Numbered from the stretch's first letter, positions 1-7,234 are shown. The stretch is DNA of 9,942 bases from Candidatus Zixiibacteriota bacterium (GCA_029858245.1 JAOUFL010000073.1:1-9942); one strand, 5' to 3'. The notes: generated by a model not told the origin, from the sequence alone. A program made the numbers and translations.

Positions 1-2112
1 TGCAGAGAATTTTAGATTAGTACTCTCATTAAGAAAAAAGTCTAATTCCTTACTTCCATATTTTTCTTCACCTTGCCCAGTTGATTCATGATATTCATTC
101 CATTCACGGATTAAGGTAGTTAGAGTCGACAAATCATCATCATGGTCCGGATGTGAATGGGTAACCACCACAGCGTCAATATCTGAAAGCGAAAATCCTT
201 CGTCGTAGAAGTTTTGTATAAAATCATATCCAGGATCTATCACAATTCCTTTGTTTTGCCAAAAAAGAAAATATCCTCCTCCTCGAAGTCTATATTCATC
301 AGGTTTGGGTATTTTTGGATTTGTGGACTGCCAACGGCGAAGAACTATTAATTTATTTTGAACCCTGCTTTGCCCTTTTTTTCGAACTTGTTTTAAACCA
401 AGAGCCGCTTTAACTCCTTCCAATACTGTTTTCTGACTAAGATCACCTTCTTCTCGACGCGAACGGTATCCTCTTCGCATTAATAAACTCTGATTCCGTC
501 GTGGAATAGTGATAATATTTAAAATATTCCCTGTGGTTGCGGCAAGAATCGCTTCATAGAACTCAGTTTCATCTAAAGCTTTTTTATCTAGGAGCTTTTG
601 GTTAGTATTTTCCCGTAATCGATGTGCAAATTGTTTTTCTATAGAGGGCCATAGAAATTTTTGCGACTTTTTCTTATCAGGTGTTCTGAATAGGCTCATG
701 CAATATTGACCGAATGGTGATTCTTTCACTCCTCTTTTTTTCGTACTCCAGTTTTCATGAGCTTTAAAAAATGGTGAAATCCAACCTTTTAACTGAACCT
801 GTTTATCTTCAATTTTTTTGTTTTCTTTGGGAGTCCACACTCTAATTGGCAAATAACCACGTTGAATGGAAAAGAGAGTGAAGCCAATTCTTGCGAAAAT
901 ATCAACTGCAAATTCAAGATCTTTTTTATTAATAAATCTTTTGAAGCGTGAAGGTTTAATAGGATTGTTTAAACTTAAAGACATCTCACTTCTACTCGGA
1001 CCACCAAAACACGCTCCAACCTGTTCTGTATCAAACACTTGCTGTCTTCTTTTGGAATCCAAAAATTTTACCACATTTATTAAGTCTCTTATTAATTCCT
1101 CTTTATCTGTATTTGCTAATATATTTCTTTTAATTATCTTCATCTTAACAAGGAAAGCTAAACATAAAATCTCATTTATTAGAGCTTCAAGAAAATATCC
1201 AAGATCAAACTGTATTTTTGACATTTCAAAGAGCGATCTCACTAATGTGGGTGTGATGAACTGGTCCCAATTAGCTTGAAAAACAATATTTGATTTATCA
1301 AAAAAAGTGTATATAGAATCTGAACCTAAACGTATTAACCGCTTGCTGGAATGTCTATAAAATCTGCTTGCCTCATCAAGATAATCAATCTGTCGATAAA
1401 CGTTACCTCTCTGAATCTCAAGCATTAAAAGGATACTCCAAATAAAATAGGCAGAGTCTTCTGGATTAGGAGGTTCATTATAATCAATCCCTTTCCTAAC
1501 CTCCTCCAAATATTTATGTTGATTTCCTTTTTTAGAATGACAATTATCTAACAATCGATAAAGTCTCCATGCAAATTGGCTACATTGGAAAAAATCATTT
1601 AATGCTACTTTGGCTGCATTGAAGTCTCGTTTGATTCTTGGGCGGCAAAAAAAAGTCGCATAACCTCTTAGCAAATATATAACTGTTGCTAAAGCAACGT
1701 TTCTTTTTAAACTAGGCTTTATTCTCTTAAAAGGATCTCTACTATAACCATTTCTTGTACTGTCATTTGCTTTACCCTTTTTATTATTTCTTGGACATTC
1801 AAAAGCAAGTCTAAGACCACCTTTTTTAGAATTTAAAATATTATCTAAATCTTTAATTATATCTAAAAGGATCTTTGAACGTTCATAAAGCTGTTTACTT
1901 CTTAATTTTTTAGTTGGACCAACTATAAACTTTATTAGATTTTTACTAACACTTTTAAACTTCCCTGACCCTTTAAGGTTTGTTTTTATTTTCTCAAGCT
2001 CCTTAATAGAATCCTCTTCTCGTCCTTGAAGATGAAAAAGTATTCCCCAACATAAATTCTTTTTAAAATCTTCCCATATGCTCTTTTTAATCTTTAATTT
2101 ATTTTGATTCAT
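1..2112 (-). CDS. Large two-part protein: uncharacterised helical N-terminal region plus metallo-beta-lactamase-fold domain (partial at left edge)
   Basis: The frame is open from an ATG at 2112 to the window edge (704 codons, no stop seen). The start is well supported: GGGAGG lies 9 bases upstream and an in-frame TAG sits two codons before the ATG. Residues 1-585 match no family I recognise. They look mainly alpha-helical and rich in Lys, Arg and Asn; residues 297-311 (MSKIQFDLGYFLEAL) resemble a degenerate TPR helix pair. From about residue 587 a metallo-beta-lactamase fold begins: a beta-rich stretch with GGGYFLF (611-617), IDPG (625-628), then THSHPDHDDD (651-660), whose H652, H654, D656 and H657 form the HxHxDH metal site. 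Further ligands would lie off the window. The fold hydrolyses esters, lactams, phosphodiesters or nucleic acids; the substrate cannot be told here. No signal peptide is visible, so it is probably cytoplasmic. The N-terminal half is AT-richer than neighbouring genes. Domain call is firm, function unknown. Confidence 0.9.
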   Translation of the reverse strand, partial: MNQNKLKIKKSIWEDFKKNLCWGILFHLQGREEDSIKELEKIKTNLKGSGKFKSVSKNLIKFIVGPTKKLRSKQLYERSKILLDIIKDLDNILNSKKGGLRLAFECPRNNKKGKANDSTRNGYSRDPFKRIKPSLKRNVALATVIYLLRGYATFFCRPRIKRDFNAAKVALNDFFQCSQFAWRLYRLLDNCHSKKGNQHKYLEEVRKGIDYNEPPNPEDSAYFIWSILLMLEIQRGNVYRQIDYLDEASRFYRHSSKRLIRLGSDSIYTFFDKSNIVFQANWDQFITPTLVRSLFEMSKIQFDLGYFLEALINEILCLAFLVKMKIIKRNILANTDKEELIRDLINVVKFLDSKRRQQVFDTEQVGACFGGPSRSEMSLSLNNPIKPSRFKRFINKKDLEFAVDIFARIGFTLFSIQRGYLPIRVWTPKENKKIEDKQVQLKGWISPFFKAHENWSTKKRGVKESPFGQYCMSLFRTPDKKKSQKFLWPSIEKQFAHRLRENTNQKLLDKKALDETEFYEAILAATTGNILNIITIPRRNQSLLMRRGYRSRREEGDLSQKTVLEGVKAALGLKQVRKKGQSRVQNKLIVLRRWQSTNPKIPKPDEYRLRGGGYFLFWQNKGIVIDPGYDFIQNFYDEGFSLSDIDAVVVTHSHPDHDDDLSTLTTLIREWNEYHESTGQGEEKYGSKELDFFLNESTNLKFSA

Positions 2113-2121
2113 TAACTAAAT

Positions 2122-2127
2122 CCTCCC
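2122..2127 (-). promoter_or_regulatory. Shine-Dalgarno site of the MBL-fold gene
   Basis: GGGAGG on the minus strand lies 9 bases before the ATG at 2112. It is one of the strongest ribosome binding sites in the window and, with the in-frame TAG just upstream, fixes the start of the large gene. Confidence 0.75.
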
Positions 2128-2171
2128 TTATTTAAGAGTTTGGGCATTTCTCAAGTAAAGCAATTTCTCCT

Positions 2172-2205
2172 TAAGTAATTATACTTCTAGTCTGCTAATT
2201 ACTTA
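2172..2205. repeat. Perfect 10-bp inverted repeat in the leader of the MBL-fold gene
   Basis: TAAGTAATTA (2172-2181) and TAATTACTTA (2196-2205) are exact reverse complements separated by 14 bases. The element lies 60-93 bases upstream of the ATG at 2112 and downstream of the putative promoter at 2235-2264, so it would be transcribed. It could be an operator for a dimeric repressor or a leader hairpin. No U-run follows it, so it is not a classical terminator. The repeat is seen directly; the role is inference. Confidence 0.6.
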
Positions 2206-2234
2206 TGCTGGATTAACAATTTATCAATAAAACC

Positions 2235-2264
2235 AAAATATTAATTTTTTTCACTAATTGTCAA
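2235..2264 (-). promoter_or_regulatory. Putative sigma70-type promoter of the MBL-fold gene
   Basis: A perfect -35 TTGACA lies at 2264-2259. Two -10 candidates follow: TATTTT (2240-2235, spacer 18) and TAATAT (2243-2238, spacer 15), each matching 4 of 6 consensus bases. The surroundings are very AT-rich, so chance matches are likely, but the exact -35 upstream of a gene with its own leader makes separate transcription plausible. Confidence 0.4.
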
Positions 2265-2274
2265 GTATGATTTT

Positions 2275-2335
2275 AAAAAATAAACCTATACAAGATTTTA
2301 TTTTATTATTCAAGTATCCATAATCAATGGTTTAT
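2275..2335 (-). terminator. Weak candidate terminator downstream of ctpA
   Basis: On the minus strand ATAAACC (2335-2329) can pair with GGTTTAT (2286-2280), followed directly by a run of T (2279-2275). The loop of about 42 bases is long and the stem AT-rich, so this is a weak candidate. Its position, 18 bases after the ctpA stop and before the next promoter, is what argues for it. Confidence 0.25.
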
Positions 2336-2352
2336 AAAGTGATTAAAAACTT

Positions 2353-4035
2353 TCAAGAAACCCCACTAGGTTTAGTTAACAACCTTTCATATTCCTCTTT
2401 ATCCTTTAAGATCTTAATCGCCTTTTTAATCTGTTCCTGGTATCTTGCCCAGACCTTATATCTTGCTGCCGGACCGAACTCTTTGGTAATTATGGCTTCC
2501 TCTATCTGCCATTTTATAACCTCTTTATTTTTCTCAAAATCAGATTCTTTTCTCTTACTTAAAAGAGAACTCAATTTGTGAAAAGCCTCTTTTATCCCAT
2601 CAGAATACTGATCTTTAAAATTAGACTTTTCTTCGTTGGTAATAGTTTCTTTTAACCTGCCCAGCTCTGATTCAGCCTGAGATTTGTAATCAAACCCTCT
2701 GGACTTAATAAAATCTTTGAACTCTTTTAAAACCTTCTCATCAGCTTGAAAATTTTCCGTTATTCCTTTATGGACAACAGCATAATGCAATGCAAAATCG
2801 AAAAAGTACTGGTTCCGTAAAAGTTCCTGAATCAGTGGAGAAAAATCCGGAGAAAGCACTAAAATATCCGGGACAATGCCTCCCCCTCCATATACTTTTC
2901 GCCCCTTCCTGGTATAAAAGACCTTTTCCTGTTGAAGGGTATCCGTGATTTCGACTGTATCCACTCCAGGATCCTCGTGGGTATATACATTTTTCTGAAT
3001 TAACCTTCCACTCGGAATGTAATAATAAGCTGTGGTAAGTTTTAAGGCAGTATTGTTATCAAGCTCAAATAAAGTTTGAACTGCTCCTTTCCCAAAAGAG
3101 GTGTCACCTAAGATCAGACCTCTGTCCAGGTCCTGGATAACCCCTGCTACGATCTCGGAGGCTGAGGCAGAGCCAAAATCAATCAGGACGATAAGTGGAG
3201 ATTTATCAAATATTGGTTCGCTTTGCGAATAAATCTTTTTGGAAATTTCCCTGCCCCTGATCTCAAGAACAAGCTCTCCTTGCTTAACAAAAAACTCTGC
3301 TACTTTTATGGCCTCCTCCAGAAGTCCCCCGGGATTTCCTCTTAAATCCAGGATTAATCCTTTACTTGAGGTGGATCTTAAATTATTTAATGCTACTTTT
3401 AGCTCTGCTGGAGAGTTCTCCGAAAACCTGGTCATCCTGATATACTCTATCCCATCTTCCAATTCTCCAGCAAAGGCAATGCTTTTTATTTCAATTACAT
3501 CTCGTTTCAGGTTGAATTCCAGTGGATCTCCAATCCCTTCCCTTAAAATGGTAAGCTTGACTGTGCTTCCTTTACGTCCCCTGATTCTTTGCTGGGTTTC
3601 ATCTCCTGATAAGCCTATAGTTGATAGGTCATTTACTTTAATGATTTTATCGCCTGACTTAATACCCGCATCATAAGCTGGAGTGCCTTCCAGGGGAGAG
3701 ACAACCACAGGGTAATCCTCCTTTATCACAATTTCTATTCCAATACCTTCAAATTCTCCTTTACTCGTCTCCAGAAGACCCTCAAGTTCACCCTTTTCTA
3801 AATACTCAGAGTAGGGATCTAAATCAGACATCATTCCATTAATGCCATCCCGCATAAGCTTTTCTTTCTCGACCTCATTCACATATTTGGAACTGATCAG
3901 GCTTGCGACTTCGTTTAATACGCTTATATTCTTAAAAGGAAAAAACCCGATATGGCTATTCTGCAGCAAAACCAGAATCACTACAGCAACAATTAGTAAA
4001 ACTAAGATAACACTTTTACTTTTTATCCCTGTCAT
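2353..4035 (-). CDS. ctpA: S41 family carboxy-terminal processing protease (CtpA-type)
   Basis: Membrane-anchored serine protease that trims C-termini of envelope proteins. Of its 560 residues, 8-24 form one N-terminal hydrophobic segment, an uncleaved anchor or signal, placing the rest in the periplasm. A PDZ domain spans about 95-170 (GIGIEI at 97-102), then the S41 core to about 400. The catalytic pair is S291 in GSASASEI and K316 in SFGKGAVQ, the 25-residue spacing known for Prc, CtpB and D1P; Q320 fits the third catalytic position. DLRGNPGG (230-237) is the usual S41 strand-turn. Residues 400-560 are a charged, probably helical C-terminal extension, longer than in short CtpB-type enzymes. 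The ATG overlaps the tmk stop (ATGA), with GGAG at 4044-4041 five bases upstream, so it is translationally coupled to tmk. Family assignment is secure; its substrate is unknown. Confidence 0.95.
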   Translation of the reverse strand: MTGIKSKSVILVLLIVAVVILVLLQNSHIGFFPFKNISVLNEVASLISSKYVNEVEKEKLMRDGINGMMSDLDPYSEYLEKGELEGLLETSKGEFEGIGIEIVIKEDYPVVVSPLEGTPAYDAGIKSGDKIIKVNDLSTIGLSGDETQQRIRGRKGSTVKLTILREGIGDPLEFNLKRDVIEIKSIAFAGELEDGIEYIRMTRFSENSPAELKVALNNLRSTSSKGLILDLRGNPGGLLEEAIKVAEFFVKQGELVLEIRGREISKKIYSQSEPIFDKSPLIVLIDFGSASASEIVAGVIQDLDRGLILGDTSFGKGAVQTLFELDNNTALKLTTAYYYIPSGRLIQKNVYTHEDPGVDTVEITDTLQQEKVFYTRKGRKVYGGGGIVPDILVLSPDFSPLIQELLRNQYFFDFALHYAVVHKGITENFQADEKVLKEFKDFIKSRGFDYKSQAESELGRLKETITNEEKSNFKDQYSDGIKEAFHKLSSLLSKRKESDFEKNKEVIKWQIEEAIITKEFGPAARYKVWARYQEQIKKAIKILKDKEEYERLLTKPSGVS

Positions 4036-4667
4036 TTTTTCTCCGGCTTAAGAAATCGATCCACTGTATCTCTAACTTTTAACCATACCTCCTCGATCTC
4101 TCTGGACCCATCCACAATCTTGAATCTTGTACTTTCTTTACGAGCTATCCTTATATAACCATCCCTGACTTTTTTATAAAAACCTGTTTTCTCCTTTTCG
4201 ATCCTGTCTTTTTTCCTGTTATTCTTTCTCATACGTTCAAGAAAGATGCTAATGGGTATGTCGATCAAAATGGTCAGGTCAGGTTTTAAATCAGATACGG
4301 AAATTTTATTCAGATACTCGATCGTTTTTTTCTCTAACCCTCTTCCATAACCCTGATAAGCTAAGGTTGAATCGTAGAAACGGTCGCAGATTACCATCTT
4401 GCCTTGTTTCAAGGCTGGTAAAATTACCTTTGATACTAATTGCGCTCTGGAAGCGATATAAAGCAAAAACTCAGTCAAAGGGCTCATTCCAGTATTCCTG
4501 GAAGATAAAAGCACGTGCCTTATGTTTTCAGAAACCTTCTCCCCACCTGGTTCTCTGAGAAATACAACCTTGTGACCTTTTTTCTTCAGATAGTTAAAAA
4601 GCTTTTTTGCCTGTGTGGTCTTGCCGGAATAATCAATTCCCTCAAAAGTAATTAATTTACCCTGCAT
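4032..4667 (-). CDS. tmk: Thymidylate kinase (dTMP kinase)
   Basis: Phosphorylates dTMP to dTDP with ATP, an essential cytoplasmic step of dTTP synthesis. The 211-residue length is normal for the family. The P-loop is GIDYSGKTT (residues 10-18), with K16 and T17 binding ATP phosphates. LREPGG (37-42) and DRFYDST (95-101) are the dTMP-binding motifs. The LID region (about 145-159) is rich in Lys and Arg, as in E. coli-type enzymes that carry the catalytic base-pair contacts in the LID rather than in the P-loop. The ATG at 4667 has no clear Shine-Dalgarno sequence; a putative promoter and inverted repeat lie 40-105 bases upstream. The stop overlaps the start of ctpA by four bases, an arrangement that couples the two although their functions are unrelated. 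Confidence 0.96.
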   Translation of the reverse strand: MQGKLITFEGIDYSGKTTQAKKLFNYLKKKGHKVVFLREPGGEKVSENIRHVLLSSRNTGMSPLTEFLLYIASRAQLVSKVILPALKQGKMVICDRFYDSTLAYQGYGRGLEKKTIEYLNKISVSDLKPDLTILIDIPISIFLERMRKNNRKKDRIEKEKTGFYKKVRDGYIRIARKESTRFKIVDGSREIEEVWLKVRDTVDRFLKPEKK

Positions 4668-4705
4668 ATTAATCTTTGTTTTTAATAATACGCTTCTATT
4701 ACTTA

Positions 4706-4737
4706 TAGAGCAACACTTAAGGTTAATCCTTGCTCTA
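4706..4737. repeat. 8-bp inverted repeat at the expected transcript start of tmk-ctpA
   Basis: TAGAGCAA (4706-4713) and TTGCTCTA (4730-4737) are exact reverse complements with a 16-base spacer. The element starts 4 bases below the -10 box of the putative tmk promoter, so it would form either an operator over the start site or a hairpin at the very 5' end of the mRNA. It has no following U-run on the minus strand, so it is a poor terminator. Role inferred. Confidence 0.5.
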
Positions 4738-4741
4738 CGAT

Positions 4742-4771
4742 TTTATAATTTTTCAATTTTCTTTTAATCAA
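4742..4771 (-). promoter_or_regulatory. Putative promoter of tmk-ctpA
   Basis: On the minus strand TTGATT (4771-4766, 4 of 6 to the -35 consensus) is followed after 18 bases by TATAAA (4747-4742, 5 of 6 to the -10). It lies in the 199-base gap (4668-4866) between the WG-repeat gene and tmk. That gap holds no gene that I can see and is very AT-rich, so chance matches are possible. Confidence 0.35.
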
Positions 4772-4866
4772 ACTTATGATCTTCTTTTAAACAAAACAAA
4801 TTTTCAGTTAATTTAAGAAGTGTTACTCTTTTATATAAACTTCTTTATCTCTAAAATATTGATATC

Positions 4867-5955
4867 TTATTTTTTAGTTTTCCAGACGAATTTACCTGTT
4901 TTGTCAATAAATCCCCATTCATCTCCGATTCTCACTCCTGCCATCCCTTCGGAAAATATCCCGGCAAAATCAAATTGAAAGTTAATTATTGTCTTACCCT
5001 TTTTGTTAATATAACCCCACTTTTTATCTATTTTCACAGGTGCCAGTCCTTCTGAATAGGGCCAGGCAGCCTCAAATTTCGGCTCAATAATTATCTTTCC
5101 AATTTTATCTATATAACCGAATTTTGCCCCGATTAAGACCATTGCTAATCCTTCGGTAAATACCCCTGCATCTCTGAATTGTGGGTCAATTACTATATTT
5201 CCTTCTTTATCTATATAACCCCATTTACCTTCAATTTTTACCCCAGCTACCCCTTCAGAAAAAGGTAGAATGTCATCATATTGCGATTCTATTACTATTT
5301 CACCTGTTTTATCAATATATCCATATTTATCACCGAATTCTACCTGAATTGCAGCTAAACCCTCTGAAAATAACCAGGCAAAATCATACTGTGGTTTAAT
5401 CACCATCTCACCCTTTCTATTGATAAAGCCCCATTTTCCACCTACCCTTACTCCTGCCACACCTTCTGAAAAATCACAGGCATAATTAAATTGAGGGTTT
5501 ATAACGATATCCCCTTTTTTATTTATATATCCAAAAAGGGATCCAACTTTAACCGTGGCAAATCCTTCAGAAAAACGCCCCACCAGATCAAACTGGGGAG
5601 GAATAACTATTTCACCATCTTCGTTTATATAACCGTAATCCTCCCCAACTTTAACTACTGCCAGTCCTTCAAAGAAGCCTCCCACATAGTCGAATTGATT
5701 AAAACTGATTTTACTCTCTGGTTCCTTTGTATCATCAATTTCACTATCAGCTTCAGAATTCCCTAAAACCCTGTTAATAGAGCTAATTGTATCTGTTTGA
5801 GAATTGACAATTACCGTCTTTGATTTATCAATATATTTACTTTCGCTGAATTGATTACCTGGAGATGGTAGTTGTGTATTTGCATCCTTACTCTGTGCAT
5901 AAGTTAGCCAGACCGGGATAAACAGGCAAAGGAAGAAAAAACTTGTTTTTTTCAT
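4867..5955 (-). CDS. Exported WG-repeat protein (eight repeats)
   Basis: With the start at 5955 the product has 362 residues. It opens MKKTSFFFLCLFIPVWLTYA, a typical signal peptide with likely cleavage after TYA, so it is exported. No lipobox Cys follows the hydrophobic core. A Ser/Thr/Asn/Asp-rich linker runs to about residue 87; then eight tandem WG repeats (KWG repeat family) of 34-36 residues reach the C-terminus. Each follows the pattern FSEGLA-V-G-KWGYI(N/D)K-G-IVI-PQF; Trp is replaced by Tyr or Phe in several. WG repeats are thought to fold as beta-rich modules and mediate binding; no enzymatic function is established. An ATG at 5970 is possible, but 5955 is preferred because it gives the cleaner signal peptide and has GAGAG 8 bases upstream. 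The gene stands alone, between the ino1 terminator and the tmk leader. Confidence 0.9.
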   Translation of the reverse strand: MKKTSFFFLCLFIPVWLTYAQSKDANTQLPSPGNQFSESKYIDKSKTVIVNSQTDTISSINRVLGNSEADSEIDDTKEPESKISFNQFDYVGGFFEGLAVVKVGEDYGYINEDGEIVIPPQFDLVGRFSEGFATVKVGSLFGYINKKGDIVINPQFNYACDFSEGVAGVRVGGKWGFINRKGEMVIKPQYDFAWLFSEGLAAIQVEFGDKYGYIDKTGEIVIESQYDDILPFSEGVAGVKIEGKWGYIDKEGNIVIDPQFRDAGVFTEGLAMVLIGAKFGYIDKIGKIIIEPKFEAAWPYSEGLAPVKIDKKWGYINKKGKTIINFQFDFAGIFSEGMAGVRIGDEWGFIDKTGKFVWKTKK

Positions 5956-6005
5956 TATAGTTTCTCTCATACCGTGATGCTTATTCCGCTTTTTGGAATC
6001 AATAC

Positions 6006-6025
6006 GGATTATTTTAAAATAATCC
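6006..6025. promoter_or_regulatory. Perfect 20-bp palindrome upstream of the WG-repeat gene
   Basis: GGATTATTTTAAAATAATCC reads identically on both strands with no spacer. It lies 50 bases upstream of the preferred WG-gene start at 5955, between that gene and the ino1 terminator. A gapless palindrome suits a dimeric regulator better than an RNA hairpin, which would need a loop. It contains TAAAAT, a possible -10 box, but I see no good -35 at the right distance. Operator function is inference. Confidence 0.5.
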
Positions 6026-6053
6026 TTTCACCTCTAAATTCAGCCATTTATTC

Positions 6054-6082
6054 AAAAAAAGAAGTGGTCTTCACCACCTCTT
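6054..6082 (-). terminator. Rho-independent terminator of the rsmI-to-ino1 operon
   Basis: On the minus strand AAGAGGTGGT (6082-6073) pairs over 10 bp (one G-U) with ACCACTTCTT (6068-6059) around a GAAG tetraloop, followed by TTTTT (6058-6054). It begins 33 bases after the ino1 stop. This is the clearest terminator in the window and separates the inositol-lipid operon from the WG-repeat gene. Confidence 0.88.
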
Positions 6083-6115
6083 CAAGTTCAAATTGAAAAC
6101 CATCCTTATCCCTCG

Positions 6116-7234
6116 TTACCTTTTCCTGTTAAACACCTGTTTTTTCGCAACTGCAGGTTTTACTGCATATTTTTTGATATACTCTTCTGTATGTTCCCTT
6201 GCCTCTTCATCCGTGAACTGTATAGGTGGCGATTTCATAAAATAAGAGGATGGTGCTTCCAGTGCTCCGCTGAGCCCTCTGTTTAAAGCTAACTTACAAC
6301 ATCGGACAGCATCTATAACCACCCCGGCTGAATTAGGTGAATCCCAGACCTCTAACTTCATCTCCAGATTCAAAGGAACATCCCCAAAGGTTTTCCCCTC
6401 CAATCTTATATAGGCATTTTTTCGATCTAACAGCCAGGCAACATAATCAGAAGGGCCTATGTGGACATTATCACTTCCCAGATCATAATCTAATTGCGAG
6501 GTAACTGCATCCGTTTTGGAAATCTTCTTTGATTCGAGTCTGGACCTCTCTAACATATTGAGAAAATCCGTATTACCCCCCACGTTCAGCTGGTAGGTCT
6601 TCTCCAATTTTACCCCCCGGGTACGGAAAAGACGAGTGAGGATACGATGGACAATAGTAGCTCCAACCTGCGATTTAATATCATCCCCGATTACTGGAAG
6701 TTTTCGGTCCGCAAATCTTTTCTGCCAGTATTTTTCCCTGGCAATGAAAACCGGAATGCAATTAACAAAACCACATCCCGCATCCAGAACCTGCTCAACA
6801 TACCACTTAGTTGCTTCCTCGCTTCCTACTGGAAGGTAATTGACCACCACGTCTGTTTTAGTATCCTGGAGTATTTTCACAATATTGGCTGTCGGACCTG
6901 GTGCCTTTTCTATAATCTTGGAAAGATATTCTCCCAAACCATCATGTGTCATACCTCTATGAACCGGAATTCCTTTAGGGGGAACTGAACAGAATTTGTA
7001 GGTGTTGTTAGGCCAGGTATAAATCGCTTGACTCAGGTCTTTTCCTACTTTGTTTTTATCTATATCAAAACAAGCCGAGAACTCGATATCCCTGATATGA
7101 TAACCACCTAAATTTACATGCATAATACCTGGAACGAACTGGTTTTCTCTGGCGTTCTTGTAATATTCAACTCCTTGAACAAAGGAGGAGGCACAATTTC
7201 CCACGCCAATTATTGCCACCCTAACTTTGCTCAT
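6116..7234 (-). CDS. ino1: Inositol-3-phosphate synthase (myo-inositol-1-phosphate synthase)
   Basis: NAD-dependent cytoplasmic enzyme converting glucose-6-phosphate to 1D-myo-inositol 3-phosphate, the first step of inositol lipid synthesis. Numbered from the ATG at 7234 (372 residues, the size of archaeal and actinobacterial forms and shorter than eukaryotic ones), the Rossmann motif GVGNCASS is at 10-17, GDDIKSQ at 183-189 carries the active-site Lys (K187), NVGGNTDF is at 217-224, and MKLEVWDSPNS at 292-302 holds a second conserved Lys (K293). All signature blocks are intact. The start at 7234 is chosen for its AGGAG five bases upstream; an in-frame ATG at 7258 overlaps the TAA of the preceding phosphatidyltransferase gene and would add eight residues. 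The gene is last in its operon, followed by a strong terminator. The adjacent synthase gene indicates that its product feeds phospholipid synthesis. Confidence 0.95.
   Translation of the reverse strand: MSKVRVAIIGVGNCASSFVQGVEYYKNARENQFVPGIMHVNLGGYHIRDIEFSACFDIDKNKVGKDLSQAIYTWPNNTYKFCSVPPKGIPVHRGMTHDGLGEYLSKIIEKAPGPTANIVKILQDTKTDVVVNYLPVGSEEATKWYVEQVLDAGCGFVNCIPVFIAREKYWQKRFADRKLPVIGDDIKSQVGATIVHRILTRLFRTRGVKLEKTYQLNVGGNTDFLNMLERSRLESKKISKTDAVTSQLDYDLGSDNVHIGPSDYVAWLLDRKNAYIRLEGKTFGDVPLNLEMKLEVWDSPNSAGVVIDAVRCCKLALNRGLSGALEAPSSYFMKSPPIQFTDEEAREHTEEYIKKYAVKPAVAKKQVFNRKR

Larger units (their letters stand above)
2113..2352. other. Intergenic leader between ctpA and the MBL-fold gene
   Basis: This 240-base AT-rich gap holds a weak terminator candidate (2275-2335), a putative promoter (2235-2264), the 10-bp inverted repeat (2172-2205) and a Shine-Dalgarno site (2122-2127). 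An 11-codon minus-strand reading frame (2147-2112, MPKLLNKGGFS) ends with a TAA that shares one base with the ATG of the large gene. It lacks a ribosome site at proper distance, since AAGGAG is 19 bases away, so I do not call it a gene. Confidence 0.5.

Noticed and set aside
866..1279. Plus-strand open frame of 137 codons
   Set aside because: It is antisense to the large MBL-fold gene, has no recognisable motif and no ribosome site, and the minus-strand frame through it is continuous and contains a coherent domain.
1..2112. Reading the metallo-beta-lactamase motif as an antibiotic-resistance gene
   Set aside because: The fold has many functions; the long cytoplasmic N-terminal region and lack of a signal peptide do not fit a secreted beta-lactamase.
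3239..3676. Plus-strand open frame of 145 codons
   Set aside because: It is the antisense of the PDZ and protease core of ctpA, where the minus strand carries all catalytic motifs.
4815..4845. 7-bp inverted repeat (AAGAAGT and ACTTCTT) after the WG-repeat gene as a terminator
   Set aside because: The loop is 17 bases, the stem is short and AT-rich, and no T-run follows on the minus strand.
4867..5700. Regularly spaced repeats that could suggest a CRISPR array or satellite
   Set aside because: The period of about 102 bases, continuous coding and the WG pattern at the protein level explain them as a tandem protein repeat.
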